DNA from: Deltaproteobacteria bacterium
GTDB lineage: Bacteria > Myxococcota > Kuafuiibacteriia > Kuafuiibacteriales > Kuafuiibacteriaceae
Reading direction: 5' to 3'
Length of the DNA stretch: 64,000 nt
Assembly (NCBI GenBank): GCA_016713425.1
Contig: JADJPE010000005.1
Location: forward strand, 7,236,001-7,300,000
The notes under the pieces were generated by a model. That model did not search any database, was not told where the DNA came from, and saw nothing but the letters and a program-made list of their open reading frames with translations. The translations under genes and the position numbers were made by a program. Below are positions 44,477 to 52,239 of the stretch, piece by piece; positions within the stretch are counted from its first letter, which is position 1; each line of letters starts with the position of its first letter.

Positions 44477-45799
44477 ATGCACCGGCGCTTCTTGATGATC
44501 ACGAACCTCGTATGGCTCGCGATACTGCCTTCGGCGGCCAAAGCGGGAGCGGAGGCGCCCGCGTGCGTTCAGGCAGCGCTGCGCGGCGAACGCGATGCAC
44601 GGTCGAAGGCTATTCGGCTTCTGACGAGTGACGACGAAGATGAACTGAGAGAAGGTCTCGTCTGTGGAGCGCTGCTGAGGGACAGGACACTCGTCGGAAG
44701 GATTGCGGCGCTCGCCACGCATTCATCGCTCGTGGTTCGCAGCGAGGCCGGCGTGTTATTGGCTCAGTTCGTGGATCATCGGCCTGCGGCCAACGCCATT
44801 GGCGCGATGCTCGAACGGGAGAAGGATTCGAGCGTGGAGTTCAATGTCGTCGAACAGCTCTACGGGTGGACCAAACCGTGGTTCGTCGATCGCCTCCTCG
44901 CCAGGCTGGCGTTTCACAAGGCTCAGAATGAGCACTTCAATTGCGCGGGTGTCGTTCGTGGCCTCGCCGACTTCTCAGGGACGAATCCGAAAGCACTCAA
45001 GGCAATCCGCTCGCTCCTCCAGAAGCCGATCCGGTCCTGCGATGTGACGAGCACGATGAGGGCTCTGGCTGTGCCGCCGGGTCGCAAGCGCCCTAAGGCG
45101 ATCCAGCGCCTGATCGAAGATCGCTTGCAGGACCCGGAGCTCGACGCGACGAAGCGTGGCGTTGCCTGCGAAGTCCTCGCGACGTTCGGTAGTCCGTCGG
45201 CCTTCCGCGCCGTGTCTGCGCGCATAGAACGTTGCGAGGAAGGCGAGTGTGAGGACTGCGTCTGGGCTCTCGCTGGATTCGAACGAAGGTCCGCGTTGGA
45301 GGTGGCGAAGCGGGCAATGAAAAACGCGAATCCCGACGCAGCGCGTGCGGCTCGGGAGCTGCTGGACCTCGATTCCTCGCCGAACAAGCGATCGGACGTT
45401 CTCGGGAGGCTCAAGGACAACAACCTGGGCGACATCTTCTGGCGAAACGACTTCATTTCGATGGCCGCCCTGTGGTCCGATGGGATTGATGCATCGACGC
45501 TCGAGGAACTCATCCTCATGGAGAGTGTGGGGCAAGTATTTCTCGGTTGGGAGAGGTTGTCCATTGGCTACCTGCGACGATTCGGCCACGACGGCGAACG
45601 TGTCGCACGGCTCTTGGATCGAACAAAGCGCTTCACGGTGACGCAGTCCGTGCTGCTTAAGCACGCCGCGGGACGACCATCGCCCGAGGTGTGCGAGGCC
45701 CTGTCTCGGCTGGCCGCGACATCAGGTCCCGAGGATGCTCTTCCGCTCGTGCGCGCCCGATGGACGGGAGCCTGTCCCGCGCCCAGCCGTCGTCCTTGA
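44477..45799 (+). CDS. exported HEAT-like repeat protein, C-terminus possibly altered
   Basis: 440 residues from the ATG at 44477, chosen for the signal peptide MHRRFLMITNLVWLAILPSAAKA. The mature protein is helical with HEAT-like pairs (SLVVRSEAGVLLAQFVDHRPAANAI, FNVVEQLYGWTKPWFVDRLLARLA, TKRGVACEVLATFGSPSAFRAVSARI, SALEVAKRAMKNANPDAARAARELL) and a few Cys pairs. The last residues (RARWTGACPAPSRRP) overlap a transposase remnant on the other strand, so the native C-terminus may have been replaced. An N-terminal extension to 44408 lacks signal features. Confidence 0.65.
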   Translation: MHRRFLMITNLVWLAILPSAAKAGAEAPACVQAALRGERDARSKAIRLLTSDDEDELREGLVCGALLRDRTLVGRIAALATHSSLVVRSEAGVLLAQFVDHRPAANAIGAMLEREKDSSVEFNVVEQLYGWTKPWFVDRLLARLAFHKAQNEHFNCAGVVRGLADFSGTNPKALKAIRSLLQKPIRSCDVTSTMRALAVPPGRKRPKAIQRLIEDRLQDPELDATKRGVACEVLATFGSPSAFRAVSARIERCEEGECEDCVWALAGFERRSALEVAKRAMKNANPDAARAARELLDLDSSPNKRSDVLGRLKDNNLGDIFWRNDFISMAALWSDGIDASTLEELILMESVGQVFLGWERLSIGYLRRFGHDGERVARLLDRTKRFTVTQSVLLKHAAGRPSPEVCEALSRLAATSGPEDALPLVRARWTGACPAPSRRP

Positions 45800-46150
45800 A
45801 CACCAGCGAGTTGAGCTCGGACGGCGTCTACCGCGAAGCGGTTGAAGCCGTATTTCGAGGTCTTGAGCGTACCGATGCACCGCTCGACACCCGCGCGAGC
45901 TCGCATCAATCGCCTTTTCGTTCCTCCTTCGACCTGCCATGGTCCCTGAGCCTTGGGAGCGAGACCCATGTTGCGTACCTTCGCCTGGCTTTGAGAGATT
46001 GATGATCTTCTCCTTCGCCACCCGAGCACGTTTCAGCCAGTACCCGATCTGAGGCCAGAGCTTCCTTGCCGTTTCCAGCATCCGCCGTAGGCGCTGCCGA
46101 GCAATCGCGGCCTTCGAGTGCCCAAGATGCGTGGTTGTAGAGGTCGTCGA
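45780..46150 (-). pseudogene. DDE transposase remnant
   Basis: Minus-strand pieces in two frames: HLGHSKAAIARQRLRRMLETARKLWPQIGYWLKRARVAKEKIINL (about 46135-46005), then GLAPKAQGPWQVEGGTKRRLMRARAGVERCIGTLKTSKYGFNRF (about 45970-45840). The second has the PKGxxPWxV...ExxIGTLKxxKYGFN arrangement at the C-terminal end of a group of DDE transposases. Frameshifted and lacking the N-terminal catalytic part, so a fragment only. Confidence 0.65.
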
Positions 46151-46333
46151 CCGCCGGGCGATGAAACCTTCGTCGCACGAGCCTTCTCGACCTATGCGAC
46201 CAATGCATCCCAATCCAGCGCCGCAGTGATGCGAACAAGAGGATGCGATTCCTGAAGTCGGAGTTGCGGGGTGTTCGAGGTGTGCAACAGCGCCAACGGA
46301 ATCGACATCGTGAGGCAAGCCACCACCATACGC

Positions 46334-46807
46334 TCAAGCGAAAGCGAGCGCATCGATGCGGGCGTAGGACGCGTCCATCCCATCCGTCATCCCGGAACTC
46401 ATCGCAGCGTCCCTTGCCTCCTTTGACGTGTACGTGATCACCATCTCGAGCCGAGTGCCTGTTCCATCGCGGATGTACCAGGTTTCAACCACGCTCTCCG
46501 TTGCGCCCGGGAAACCGAACAGCTCGGTGTGCACGCTCCGGTGTGGCGGATCGAGCTCCCGCACCGCCCCGGTCACGCCGAAGCGCTCGCCGCCGGTGTC
46601 TTTCTCCCACTCGATGTGAATCGGCGCGCCCACGGCTGGGGCGATCTCGCAGACAGGCATGGACCAACCGGGTGGCCCGAGCATCCACTGCTTCACAAGA
46701 GCAGGTTCGAAATGGGCCCGGAACACGCGCTCGGGGCTCGAGGCAAAGTGCCGAATCATGCGGACTTGGGTTTCGCCGACGAGCTCGGCCTTGAGTTTGG
46801 ATGTCAT
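46334..46807 (-). CDS. SRPBCC/AHSA1-type protein
   Basis: 157 residues, the usual length for stand-alone AHA1-like START-superfamily proteins. Features: VRMIRHFASSPERVFRAHFEPALVKQWMLGPPGWSMPVCEI, ERFGVTGAVRELDPPHRSVHTELF, ESVVETWYIRDGTGTRLEMVITYTSKEARDAAMSSGMTDGMDASYARIDAL. The fold forms a deep hydrophobic pocket; ligand unknown. In many bacteria such genes follow an ArsR repressor, but none is seen upstream here (46808-47086 holds no gene). ATG at 46807 follows a GAGAGAAG purine stretch. Confidence 0.88.
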   Translation of the reverse strand: MTSKLKAELVGETQVRMIRHFASSPERVFRAHFEPALVKQWMLGPPGWSMPVCEIAPAVGAPIHIEWEKDTGGERFGVTGAVRELDPPHRSVHTELFGFPGATESVVETWYIRDGTGTRLEMVITYTSKEARDAAMSSGMTDGMDASYARIDALAFA

Positions 46808-47086
46808 GCTTCTCTCCTTGGGTTTGGTGTACAGTCAGCGACGACGGGTAGCGATCCCTTGAACGCGCCACTCATTTCTTCTTTTTGTTAGCTGAGTTTG
46901 ATCGCTTCGAGTCCGACGTCTGCCCTTGGTGCCTCCGACCAACGAACGAATGATACTCAAACGACTCTGTCGAAACTCTTGTGGCGTCCAGCCGCAGTCG
47001 ACGACGAGGCGGCGCCACATCGTGGGATGGACCTGTAAAACGCTCTGGGAGGTTACACACGTTAACCTATCTCGGAGGCGCACACC

Positions 47087-47800
47087 ATGTCTCTTGCGGT
47101 CCTTGCCCACGTCGCTGTCGGATCCGTCGCGCTCGCCCTGTACTGGACCGTGCTCCTGGCCCGGAAGGGCTCCCGTCTCCATCGACGGGCCGGAAAGGTC
47201 TGTCTCGGACTTCTCGTCCTCACGGGGCTTTCGGTCGGTCCCCTCCTCCTTCTCCGGGCCGGCCCCTTCGACCCGGGGTACGTGGTGCAGATGACCTATC
47301 TGACCGCATGTCTCGCCACGGTCTCGAAACTCGCGCTCGACGCGATCCGCTTCAAGACCCAGGCCGAACAGTTTCGCGGTCGGCTGTTTCGAACGAGTGG
47401 CCCGGTTCTTCTTGTGCTCGGCCTGGTCGTGCTCACGGCTGGACTGCTCGAGCGCGACCCGGTCGCCGTGGTGCTTTCGTGGGTAGGCGTCGTCTACGGC
47501 ATAGCGATGATCACCTTTGCTCGCTATCGCGGTCCGCTGCATCCGCGGTGGTGGATGAGCTGGCATCTCAACGCCGTGACCGGACTGTTCAACGCGGTGA
47601 ACGGCACCTTCCTCTACGTTGCCGCGCGCTGGGCGGGTATCGTTTCAGAAGGACCAGGTGCACAGGTCTCGTTCCAGCTGTTGACGATCGCTGGCGCCGT
47701 AGTGTTGCGCCTGTGGTTCGGCCTCAAGTTCCGCGCGCCGCTTCGCTTTTCCGCTGCAACGGCCATGCGGCGGGGCGCGGCAGGCGCGCCTCAAGTCTAG
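47087..47800 (+). CDS. integral membrane protein, DUF2306-like
   Basis: 237 residues, seven or so membrane helices. The start LAVLAHVAVGSVALALYWTVLLARKGSRLHRRAGKV matches the HxxxGxxALxxG...RKGSxxHRxxG pattern of DUF2306-type membrane proteins. A later HPRWWMSWHLNAVTGLFNA is a second conserved-looking segment. The conserved histidines in the membrane could bind a cofactor. Function unknown. AACCTATCTCGGAGGCGCACACC before the ATG at 47087 carries GGAGG. Confidence 0.78.
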   Translation: MSLAVLAHVAVGSVALALYWTVLLARKGSRLHRRAGKVCLGLLVLTGLSVGPLLLLRAGPFDPGYVVQMTYLTACLATVSKLALDAIRFKTQAEQFRGRLFRTSGPVLLVLGLVVLTAGLLERDPVAVVLSWVGVVYGIAMITFARYRGPLHPRWWMSWHLNAVTGLFNAVNGTFLYVAARWAGIVSEGPGAQVSFQLLTIAGAVVLRLWFGLKFRAPLRFSAATAMRRGAAGAPQV

Positions 47801-48077
47801 TTGGAGCGTGCGACCTTTGGCACCCGGCCGACGGCGTACAGATACGACGTCCTCTTCGTGAGGGAGCCGCTCACCGCAAAGATAGCACTCTCGAACGTGC
47901 CCACAAAGCCCGGCGTTGACGAGGCCTGGTCAGGAACCGGCGTCCTCTACTTCTCCAGGCTCATCCGCAAAGCTCACAGAGCCAACTCAGCCGGATCGTT
48001 TCATTGCCCATGTAGCGAAGAAGCAAGCCGACGTGAACCGGACGCACATAGTGCCCCAGCGGTGAAGCGCCCATCGG

Positions 48078-49016
48078 CTACGATGGCCAGTCACTGCGTG
48101 CGAGACGGTAGACGGCGCAGTCATCGTCGCCGAACGTGCGGTTCTCCACGAATCGGAACCCGAGGCGCTCGTAGAAACGACGCGCCCGCTCGTTGGCTGC
48201 CATCGGGTCGATGAGGATGCCGTCCACCGTCGGGTCGGCGAAGCAACGGTCGACGGCCAGGAGCATCATCTCGGTGCCGAGTCCGCGCCCGAGGTAGTCC
48301 CCCTCGCCGATCCAGATGTCGATGGCGCGCAGCCCGGTGGGGCAGTCGCCCCAGTAGTGGCTGTCCTCGCGAGCAGGATCGATGATTTGGATGAAACCGA
48401 CCGGGACTCCGTCTACCTCGGCGATGAGCTGTTCGCGCCAGTCGGGGCGACGAGCAAGCTCGCGCTCCCAGCCCCAGTCTTCGGTACCCTTCGAGGCGAT
48501 GATGTGCGGGGCAGCGTCCCAACGTCGAAGGAGGTCGAGATCATCGGGAGTTGCCCGTCGGAGGTGCATGACGATCGGCATCCTCTGATGCGGCGATTCT
48601 GAGGGATCCAGCTGAAATAGCGAGGTCTCCGGTCCCTCTTCGAAGCGCGGTGCATCACCTCCTATATGGTCCCAAGGCGCCTTCGACCCGACGAAGATGT
48701 GTCGCTGGATCTGAATCCCGGGGTCGCCGTCTACGGTCCCCAGCGTGACACCCTTTACCGTGCCCTCATGAATCCCGCACAGCGTCGAGCCGCAGCGCCC
48801 GCAGAAGCCGATCTCCCAGCCGTTTCCGCTGGCGTAGCGGATGAGCGCCGTCGGTTCGCAGGTCCACTCGAAGCTGTCTTTGGCGAGAAACGCAAAGGCC
48901 GATCCTGCGCCGCTGAACACCTTGCGGCAACGGGAACAGTGGCAGCTCTGGGCTCCCACCACCGGCGCGCGGATCACGAAGGTCAGAGCCGAACAGAAGC
49001 AGCTCCCGGTGAGCAT
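48078..49016 (-). CDS. fusion of a GFA/CENP-V-type zinc protein and a GNAT acetyltransferase
   Basis: 312 residues from the ATG at 49016 (longer frame to 49055 adds LEWCNGLCDSSR). Residues 1-130 form a GFA domain: LTGSCFCSALTF, CHCSRCRKVFSG and FCGRCGSTLCG, three C-x(1-2)-C pairs that bind zinc. Residues about 145-312 are a GNAT of the AAC(6')-like kind: LRRATPDDLDLLRRWDAAPHI, LIAEVDGVPVGFIQIID, DIWIGEGDYLGRGLGTEMMLL and ANERARRFYERLGFRF, with the acetyl-CoA loop YLGRGLGTE. AAC(6')-like proteins acetylate aminoglycosides or other amines, but substrate is not predictable. The two domains are joined without a stop, so this is a true fusion in this sequence. Confidence 0.85.
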   Translation of the reverse strand: MLTGSCFCSALTFVIRAPVVGAQSCHCSRCRKVFSGAGSAFAFLAKDSFEWTCEPTALIRYASGNGWEIGFCGRCGSTLCGIHEGTVKGVTLGTVDGDPGIQIQRHIFVGSKAPWDHIGGDAPRFEEGPETSLFQLDPSESPHQRMPIVMHLRRATPDDLDLLRRWDAAPHIIASKGTEDWGWERELARRPDWREQLIAEVDGVPVGFIQIIDPAREDSHYWGDCPTGLRAIDIWIGEGDYLGRGLGTEMMLLAVDRCFADPTVDGILIDPMAANERARRFYERLGFRFVENRTFGDDDCAVYRLARSDWPS

Positions 49017-49090
49017 GCGCGAACTGTCGCACAGACCGTTGCACCACTCCAGCACGGTGACTTCGGTGAGGTCCCGGCGCGCTCGGACGA

Positions 49091-49134
49091 CTCTGAGGTT
49101 TACAGTCCGGCTAGAGCCTCAGAGCCGTTTTTCG
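49091..49134 (+). terminator. hairpin A with T-run
   Basis: CTCTGAGG (49091-49098) pairs with CCTCAGAG (49117-49124), followed by CCGTTTTTCG. Looks like a Rho-independent terminator on the plus strand, although no plus gene ends just before it. It is repeated in variant form at 51491-51535. Confidence 0.65.
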
Positions 49135-49195
49135 TTGGCAACCACCACCTCGCGGAAGCACGGGAAGAAGACGAGGGGCTCGCCGGAAATCCGAA

Positions 49196-49223
49196 GAGGC
49201 CCTCTGTTGACCTGGCGCCCAAG
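49196..49223. repeat. dispersed repeat copy 1
   Basis: GAGGCCCTCTGTTGACCTGG and the following CGCCCAAG occur again at 51886-51913 with one mismatch (GTTTACC). In both copies a GGGCTCGCCGG or GGCCTCGCCGG precedes, and the CTCTGAGG hairpin plus TTGGCAACCACCAC lies to the left. Confidence 0.85.
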
Positions 49224-49284
49224 CTTGTTCGCTTCGCCTTTTCCGCGTGAGTGCAGCGGTCCAAACCTCGTCGGCGAAGGCGCG

Positions 49285-49464
49285 GTGATCGAGTGTCGTG
49301 GCGAAGACTTCGTCGTACACGAGCGCCATGAGATCGGCGTCATGCGATACTCCGACATCCGGGGGAGGATGGCGTCCACGCTTGAGGAGGCTGTGGGCAT
49401 CTACCTCTCTGCGGTCGCGCCCAATGCAAGCATCGACGGCGTGCTTGTCGACTGGGACGCGTAG
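49285..49464 (+). CDS. short protein or gene fragment
   Basis: 59 codons from a GTG (VIECRGEDFVVHERHEIGVMRYSDIRGRMASTLEEAVGIYLSAVAPNASIDGVLVDWDA). The composition is convincingly protein-like, ending in an acidic-aromatic VDWDA, but there is no start signal beyond a weak GGCGAAGGCG and the upstream frame runs through the repeat. Probably the 3' part of a gene broken by the repeat element. Unknown family. Confidence 0.4.
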   Translation: MIECRGEDFVVHERHEIGVMRYSDIRGRMASTLEEAVGIYLSAVAPNASIDGVLVDWDA

Positions 49465-49530
49465 CTGTGGTCCGCATTCGCATCAAGATGCCACTCGGTT
49501 GGTCAGTGGTACGGCGCGAGGTGCCCAGAT

Positions 49531-50259
49531 CTACAGCCGCTCGACGACGAGTCCCGGAGCGGCAAGAAGGACCATTCGATCCTTCTCGATGCTGATCGGT
49601 GACCACTCCGTTGCCGTCGCGTCGTCGAGGTAGAACACGACCGGAACGGCTTCGTTGCTGGCGGGCCGAAGCCTCACAGGTTGATGATCTCCCAGACCCT
49701 GCAGCAACTCGACCAGTTCCCGCATCCGCTCCGTGAGGTCACCATCGGAGCATGCAATGGCGTGGTCGTCGCGCACGGAGACGTCGCCGGGGAACCTGCC
49801 CAGCATGTTGTGCACCGCTTCAAACTGGAGAAGGCGTCTCGCTTCGTTGCCGCGAAGCCCTGGCAACCGCTCAAACTCGCGAGCGCCGGAAGCGAGGCTG
49901 CGAAAGCGGTGATACTCGTCACGGCCGAGCACCAACGCGCCCCTGGTTCGGATGTATGCGGGAGGTGCGTGCTCGGTCGCGTCGTTCTCGTCTTCGAGCA
50001 TCGCCGGGAAGTCGGGGAGGAGCACGGCGAACGCGCCAGCACGCCGTGCCACGAGCCAATTCCCAGGCTCGCACCCCTCGATGCCGCAAGCCTCGCAGAC
50101 GAGCGGCTGAAATGCGTCTGCGTCCCAGCTCGTCAAGCCGATCGCGTTCGCGAACAGGAGACTGTCGACGAAGAGCTGGGTGACCCGCGGCCATCCCTGC
50201 TCGGACGAAGTGAAGTCGAGGATGGCTTCACGCGTCTCGATTGTTGTCGGTATCCACAC
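49531..50259 (-). CDS. protein of unknown function
   Basis: 242 residues, soluble. N-terminal TREAILDFTSSEQGWPRVTQLFVDSLLFANAIGL is followed by CEACGIEGCEPGNWLVARRAG, a possible zinc site (CxxCxxxxC), then FAVLLPDFPAMLEDEND, strands, and an end rich in Val/Leu (VVFYLDDATATEWSPISIEKDRMVLLAAPGLVVERL). The size, acidity and lack of any enzyme motif resemble immunity-type proteins, but that is a weak analogy. Last gene of a minus-strand group beginning at 51434; it is 97 bp from the gene before it. Confidence 0.6.
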   Translation of the reverse strand: MWIPTTIETREAILDFTSSEQGWPRVTQLFVDSLLFANAIGLTSWDADAFQPLVCEACGIEGCEPGNWLVARRAGAFAVLLPDFPAMLEDENDATEHAPPAYIRTRGALVLGRDEYHRFRSLASGAREFERLPGLRGNEARRLLQFEAVHNMLGRFPGDVSVRDDHAIACSDGDLTERMRELVELLQGLGDHQPVRLRPASNEAVPVVFYLDDATATEWSPISIEKDRMVLLAAPGLVVERL

Positions 50260-50356
50260 GGGCCCTCCTCGGAATCTGCGTTCGATGGGAGTCCATCAGC
50301 CAACCTCCGCGACTCGCCGAACTTCTCGTGCAAGTTGCCAAGCAGCGCTTCGGAGT

Positions 50357-50812
50357 TCAGAACGGCTCGCGAGTGGCGGACAGCATGTCCATCCAACCCG
50401 TCCCGGCGCACGCCAAGCACTCCTCTGCGCGATCGTGTCGGTTCGGGAGCAGCGCCAGCAGACCGGCGACCCCGGTCTTCTTCGCGCCGACGACAAGCGA
50501 CGCATGGGCATCGCGTTGGCTTGGCGCGGCTTTCGACCACCCGTACCACCCGTCCCACACGATCCGGCCGTCTCCCGCTCGGTACACGGGTGGCCCCAGT
50601 CCCGGATCCAAGAGGAATCCATCGAGACGTTGCTCGACCTCGTCAGGCTCGCGCCCTGCGGATGCACGCGCCACGCTGAGTTGGTCCAACAACGATGGCG
50701 AGACTGCAAATGGCCTCTCGAAGGTGACAAGTTCCGCCACGTATGGCTCCGCGTCCGGCGTGGCGGGCGCGAACAGGCCGCGAAGTCGGGTTATCCACTT
50801 GGCGCTGTTCAT
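50357..50812 (-). CDS. protein of unknown function with C-terminal Cys pair
   Basis: 151 residues. N-terminus KWITRLRGLFAPATPDAEPYVAELVTFERPFAV; middle VYRAGDGRIVWDGWYGWSKAAPSQRDAHASLVVGAKKTGVAGLLALLP; end RAEECLACAGTGWMDML, a CxxCxGxG-like half zinc finger. Its ATG overlaps the stop of the upstream gene by 4 bp (50809-50812), so the two are translated together. No family recognised. Confidence 0.65.
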   Translation of the reverse strand: MNSAKWITRLRGLFAPATPDAEPYVAELVTFERPFAVSPSLLDQLSVARASAGREPDEVEQRLDGFLLDPGLGPPVYRAGDGRIVWDGWYGWSKAAPSQRDAHASLVVGAKKTGVAGLLALLPNRHDRAEECLACAGTGWMDMLSATREPF

Positions 50813-51306
50813 CGCTCGCCCTCGGAGCCGATGGCGATGATGACTTCACGGTCGTCGCGGCGGGCCCAAGTCGGGTCGAACGACGCATTCTCGAAGCGGA
50901 CCATCACACCGGAAGCCGTCGCGACGGTCAGCGCATTCTGTAGCCACGTCGTGAGAGGGGCGACCGTTCCAGCGAGGTGAATGTCCTGCGGGAAGAAGGT
51001 CAACTCAACGAACCCGTCGCCCTCGTGCTCAGGAACGACGTAGTACTGGAGTTGGTCGAACAACGTCGAGCCGCGCTCCCATATGCCTCGAACTGAGTAG
51101 CCCGCGTCCATCGGGCCCGCGAAGTTGGCGGCCTCGATGGGCTGCACCTGGTCGCGGCTCGGGTAGGCATCGCCGACGTGAGAGTCGAACTGCGAGGTGA
51201 TCCACGCGAGGAGTCGCTCTGCCCCAGCCCGCGTCACTCCGAAGAGGTTGACGTCCCTGCAGCTGCCATCGGAGACGGTGAGGTCGCGCAGGACATCATC
51301 AGTCAT
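50809..51306 (-). CDS. protein of unknown function
   Basis: 165 residues if started at the ATG at 51306, which overlaps the stop of the CPCC fragment by 4 bp (51303-51306); an ATG three codons earlier (51315) also exists. Contains CRDVNLFGVTRAGAERLLAWITSQFDSHVGDAYP, GYSVRGIWERGSTLFDQLQYYVVP, VELTFFPQDIHLAG and ASFDPTWARRDDREVIIAIGSEGER. No catalytic motif seen; alpha/beta composition. Overlaps at both ends point to a tight operon. Confidence 0.65.
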   Translation of the reverse strand: MTDDVLRDLTVSDGSCRDVNLFGVTRAGAERLLAWITSQFDSHVGDAYPSRDQVQPIEAANFAGPMDAGYSVRGIWERGSTLFDQLQYYVVPEHEGDGFVELTFFPQDIHLAGTVAPLTTWLQNALTVATASGVMVRFENASFDPTWARRDDREVIIAIGSEGER

Positions 51307-51434
51307 AGGCGCCATCCCGTGACTCCCGTGACGGGGCCGAAAGCGAGGCTACGCCCGGGGCAGATCTCGAACCCGCCTCGCTCCCGGAGGGTGAGGTGCC
51401 CGCAGCAGGGGCAGGGTTCTCGGTCTCGCTTCAT
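51303..51434 (-). pseudogene. CPCC-type Cys-rich small protein, C-terminally truncated
   Basis: 43 codons from the ATG at 51434: MKRDREPCPCCGHLTLRERG, GFEICP... The CPCCGxLTLxERGGFEICP signature is that of the small cysteine-rich 'CPCC' family. Complete members go on with VCFWEDD or similar and another 40 residues; here the frame turns to GRSLAFGPVTG after ICP and stops, so the second half has been lost. The stop overlaps the start of the next gene (TATGA), keeping translational coupling. Confidence 0.7.
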
Positions 51435-51490
51435 GACCCTGTTTTTCGCACTTGATGGCCGCCAAGCCCAGCCCGCGATTTCGTGCCCGC

Positions 51491-51535
51491 GACTCTGAGG
51501 TTTACAGGGCTGCTAACCTCAGAGTCGTTTTGATT
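51491..51535 (+). terminator. hairpin B, 12-bp perfect stem with T-run
   Basis: GACTCTGAGGTT (51491-51502) and AACCTCAGAGTC (51515-51526) form a perfect 12-bp stem with a 12-base loop, followed by GTTTTGATT. Strong terminator-like structure on the plus strand; the dyad is equally stable in minus transcripts, where it lies just upstream of the CPCC gene and could act as a leader hairpin. Confidence 0.7.
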
Positions 51536-51850
51536 GGCAACCACCACATGGCATCGCCCAGGCATTTCGCGCCCGTGCTCTGAGCATCGCGCCCGACGAC
51601 AACAACGCGAGCGACATCAACGACGTGCGGGCTGTGAAGCGGCGGGTGCGAAGTTGGCAAGGGGCCGAGCTGCAAAGCTCAGAGCCGCGCGCTGTTAAAC
51701 TCGCGCCCGAGAGCTCTCCCCGGCTCTGAGCCCCAGACGCGGCTCTCTGCGGGCTCGACCGGCAGCTCGCGAACGACCGCGTGCTCTGAGCATCACCGCC
51801 CACCGAGCACGCGTCGATCACCACCGATGCGCAAGACCCCGCGGAACAAC
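51536..51850. other. block of nested palindromes, no gene
   Basis: GTGCTCTGAGCATC occurs at 51575-51588 and again at 51781-51794. Between them GCTCAGAGCC (51677-51686) pairs with GGCTCTGAGC (51722-51731). Frames crossing the block are Ser/Arg-rich and unconvincing. The core CTCTGAG also forms hairpins A and B, so the sequence seems to be built from one repeated motif. Confidence 0.6.
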
Positions 51851-51895
51851 GGGAAAAAGAAGAGGGCCTCGCCGGTCATCCCGATGAGGCCCTCT
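51851..51895 (-). terminator. Rho-independent terminator, minus strand
   Basis: AGAGGGCCTC (51861-51870) and GAGGCCCTCT (51886-51895) are perfectly complementary; read on the minus strand the hairpin is followed by TCTTTTTCCC. No protein gene is seen on the minus strand between here and 52190, so the transcript it would end is unknown. Confidence 0.7.
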
Positions 51896-51937
51896 GTTTA
51901 CCTGGCGCCCAAGGGTATTCGCGTTGGGCAAAAATGG

Positions 51938-51985
51938 CTCGGGTAGCGCCTTGCTTAGACGAACCCTACCCGAGAGCCCGTTTTG
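51938..51985 (+). terminator. hairpin C with T-run
   Basis: CTCGGGTAG (51938-51946) pairs with CTACCCGAG (51966-51974) and is followed by AGCCCGTTTTGATG. The tail resembles those of hairpins A and B (CGTTTT then GAT or TCG). No plus gene ends here. Confidence 0.6.
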
Positions 51986-52191
51986 ATGCACGAGATGATG
52001 TCACATCGGAACATCATTCTTCTCGGGCACTTGGGCTGAGAGCCAAGAGAGACGCCGGTTGGCGCGCGACCGTGGGCGCTGTGCGGCCCGTCGTGGCCGG
52101 GTTAGCCGACCGAGGCGGCCAGGGGCCAGCTTCGGTGTGACCGGGGCAGACGGGCGAACGTGTGCGGCCGTCGCCGCCCCGATCCCGGGCA

Positions 52192-52223
52192 GCGAAAAGG
52201 CTCAACGCCGATGAGCCTTTCGC
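52192..52223 (-). terminator. terminator of the metal-efflux operon
   Basis: TGAGCCTTTCGC and GCGAAAAGGCTCA flank a 7-base loop, 17 bases after the stop of the methyltransferase gene. On the minus strand the right arm ends in CCTTTTCGC. Strong enough to end the long minus-strand transcript. Confidence 0.75.
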
Positions 52224-52239
52224 CCCCAGGTCCACGGCG

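Noticed and set aside
49091..51985. Integron attC sites
   Set aside because: The hairpins are suggestive, but I could not see a GTTRRRY core with a matching RYYYAAC, and no integrase is in the window.
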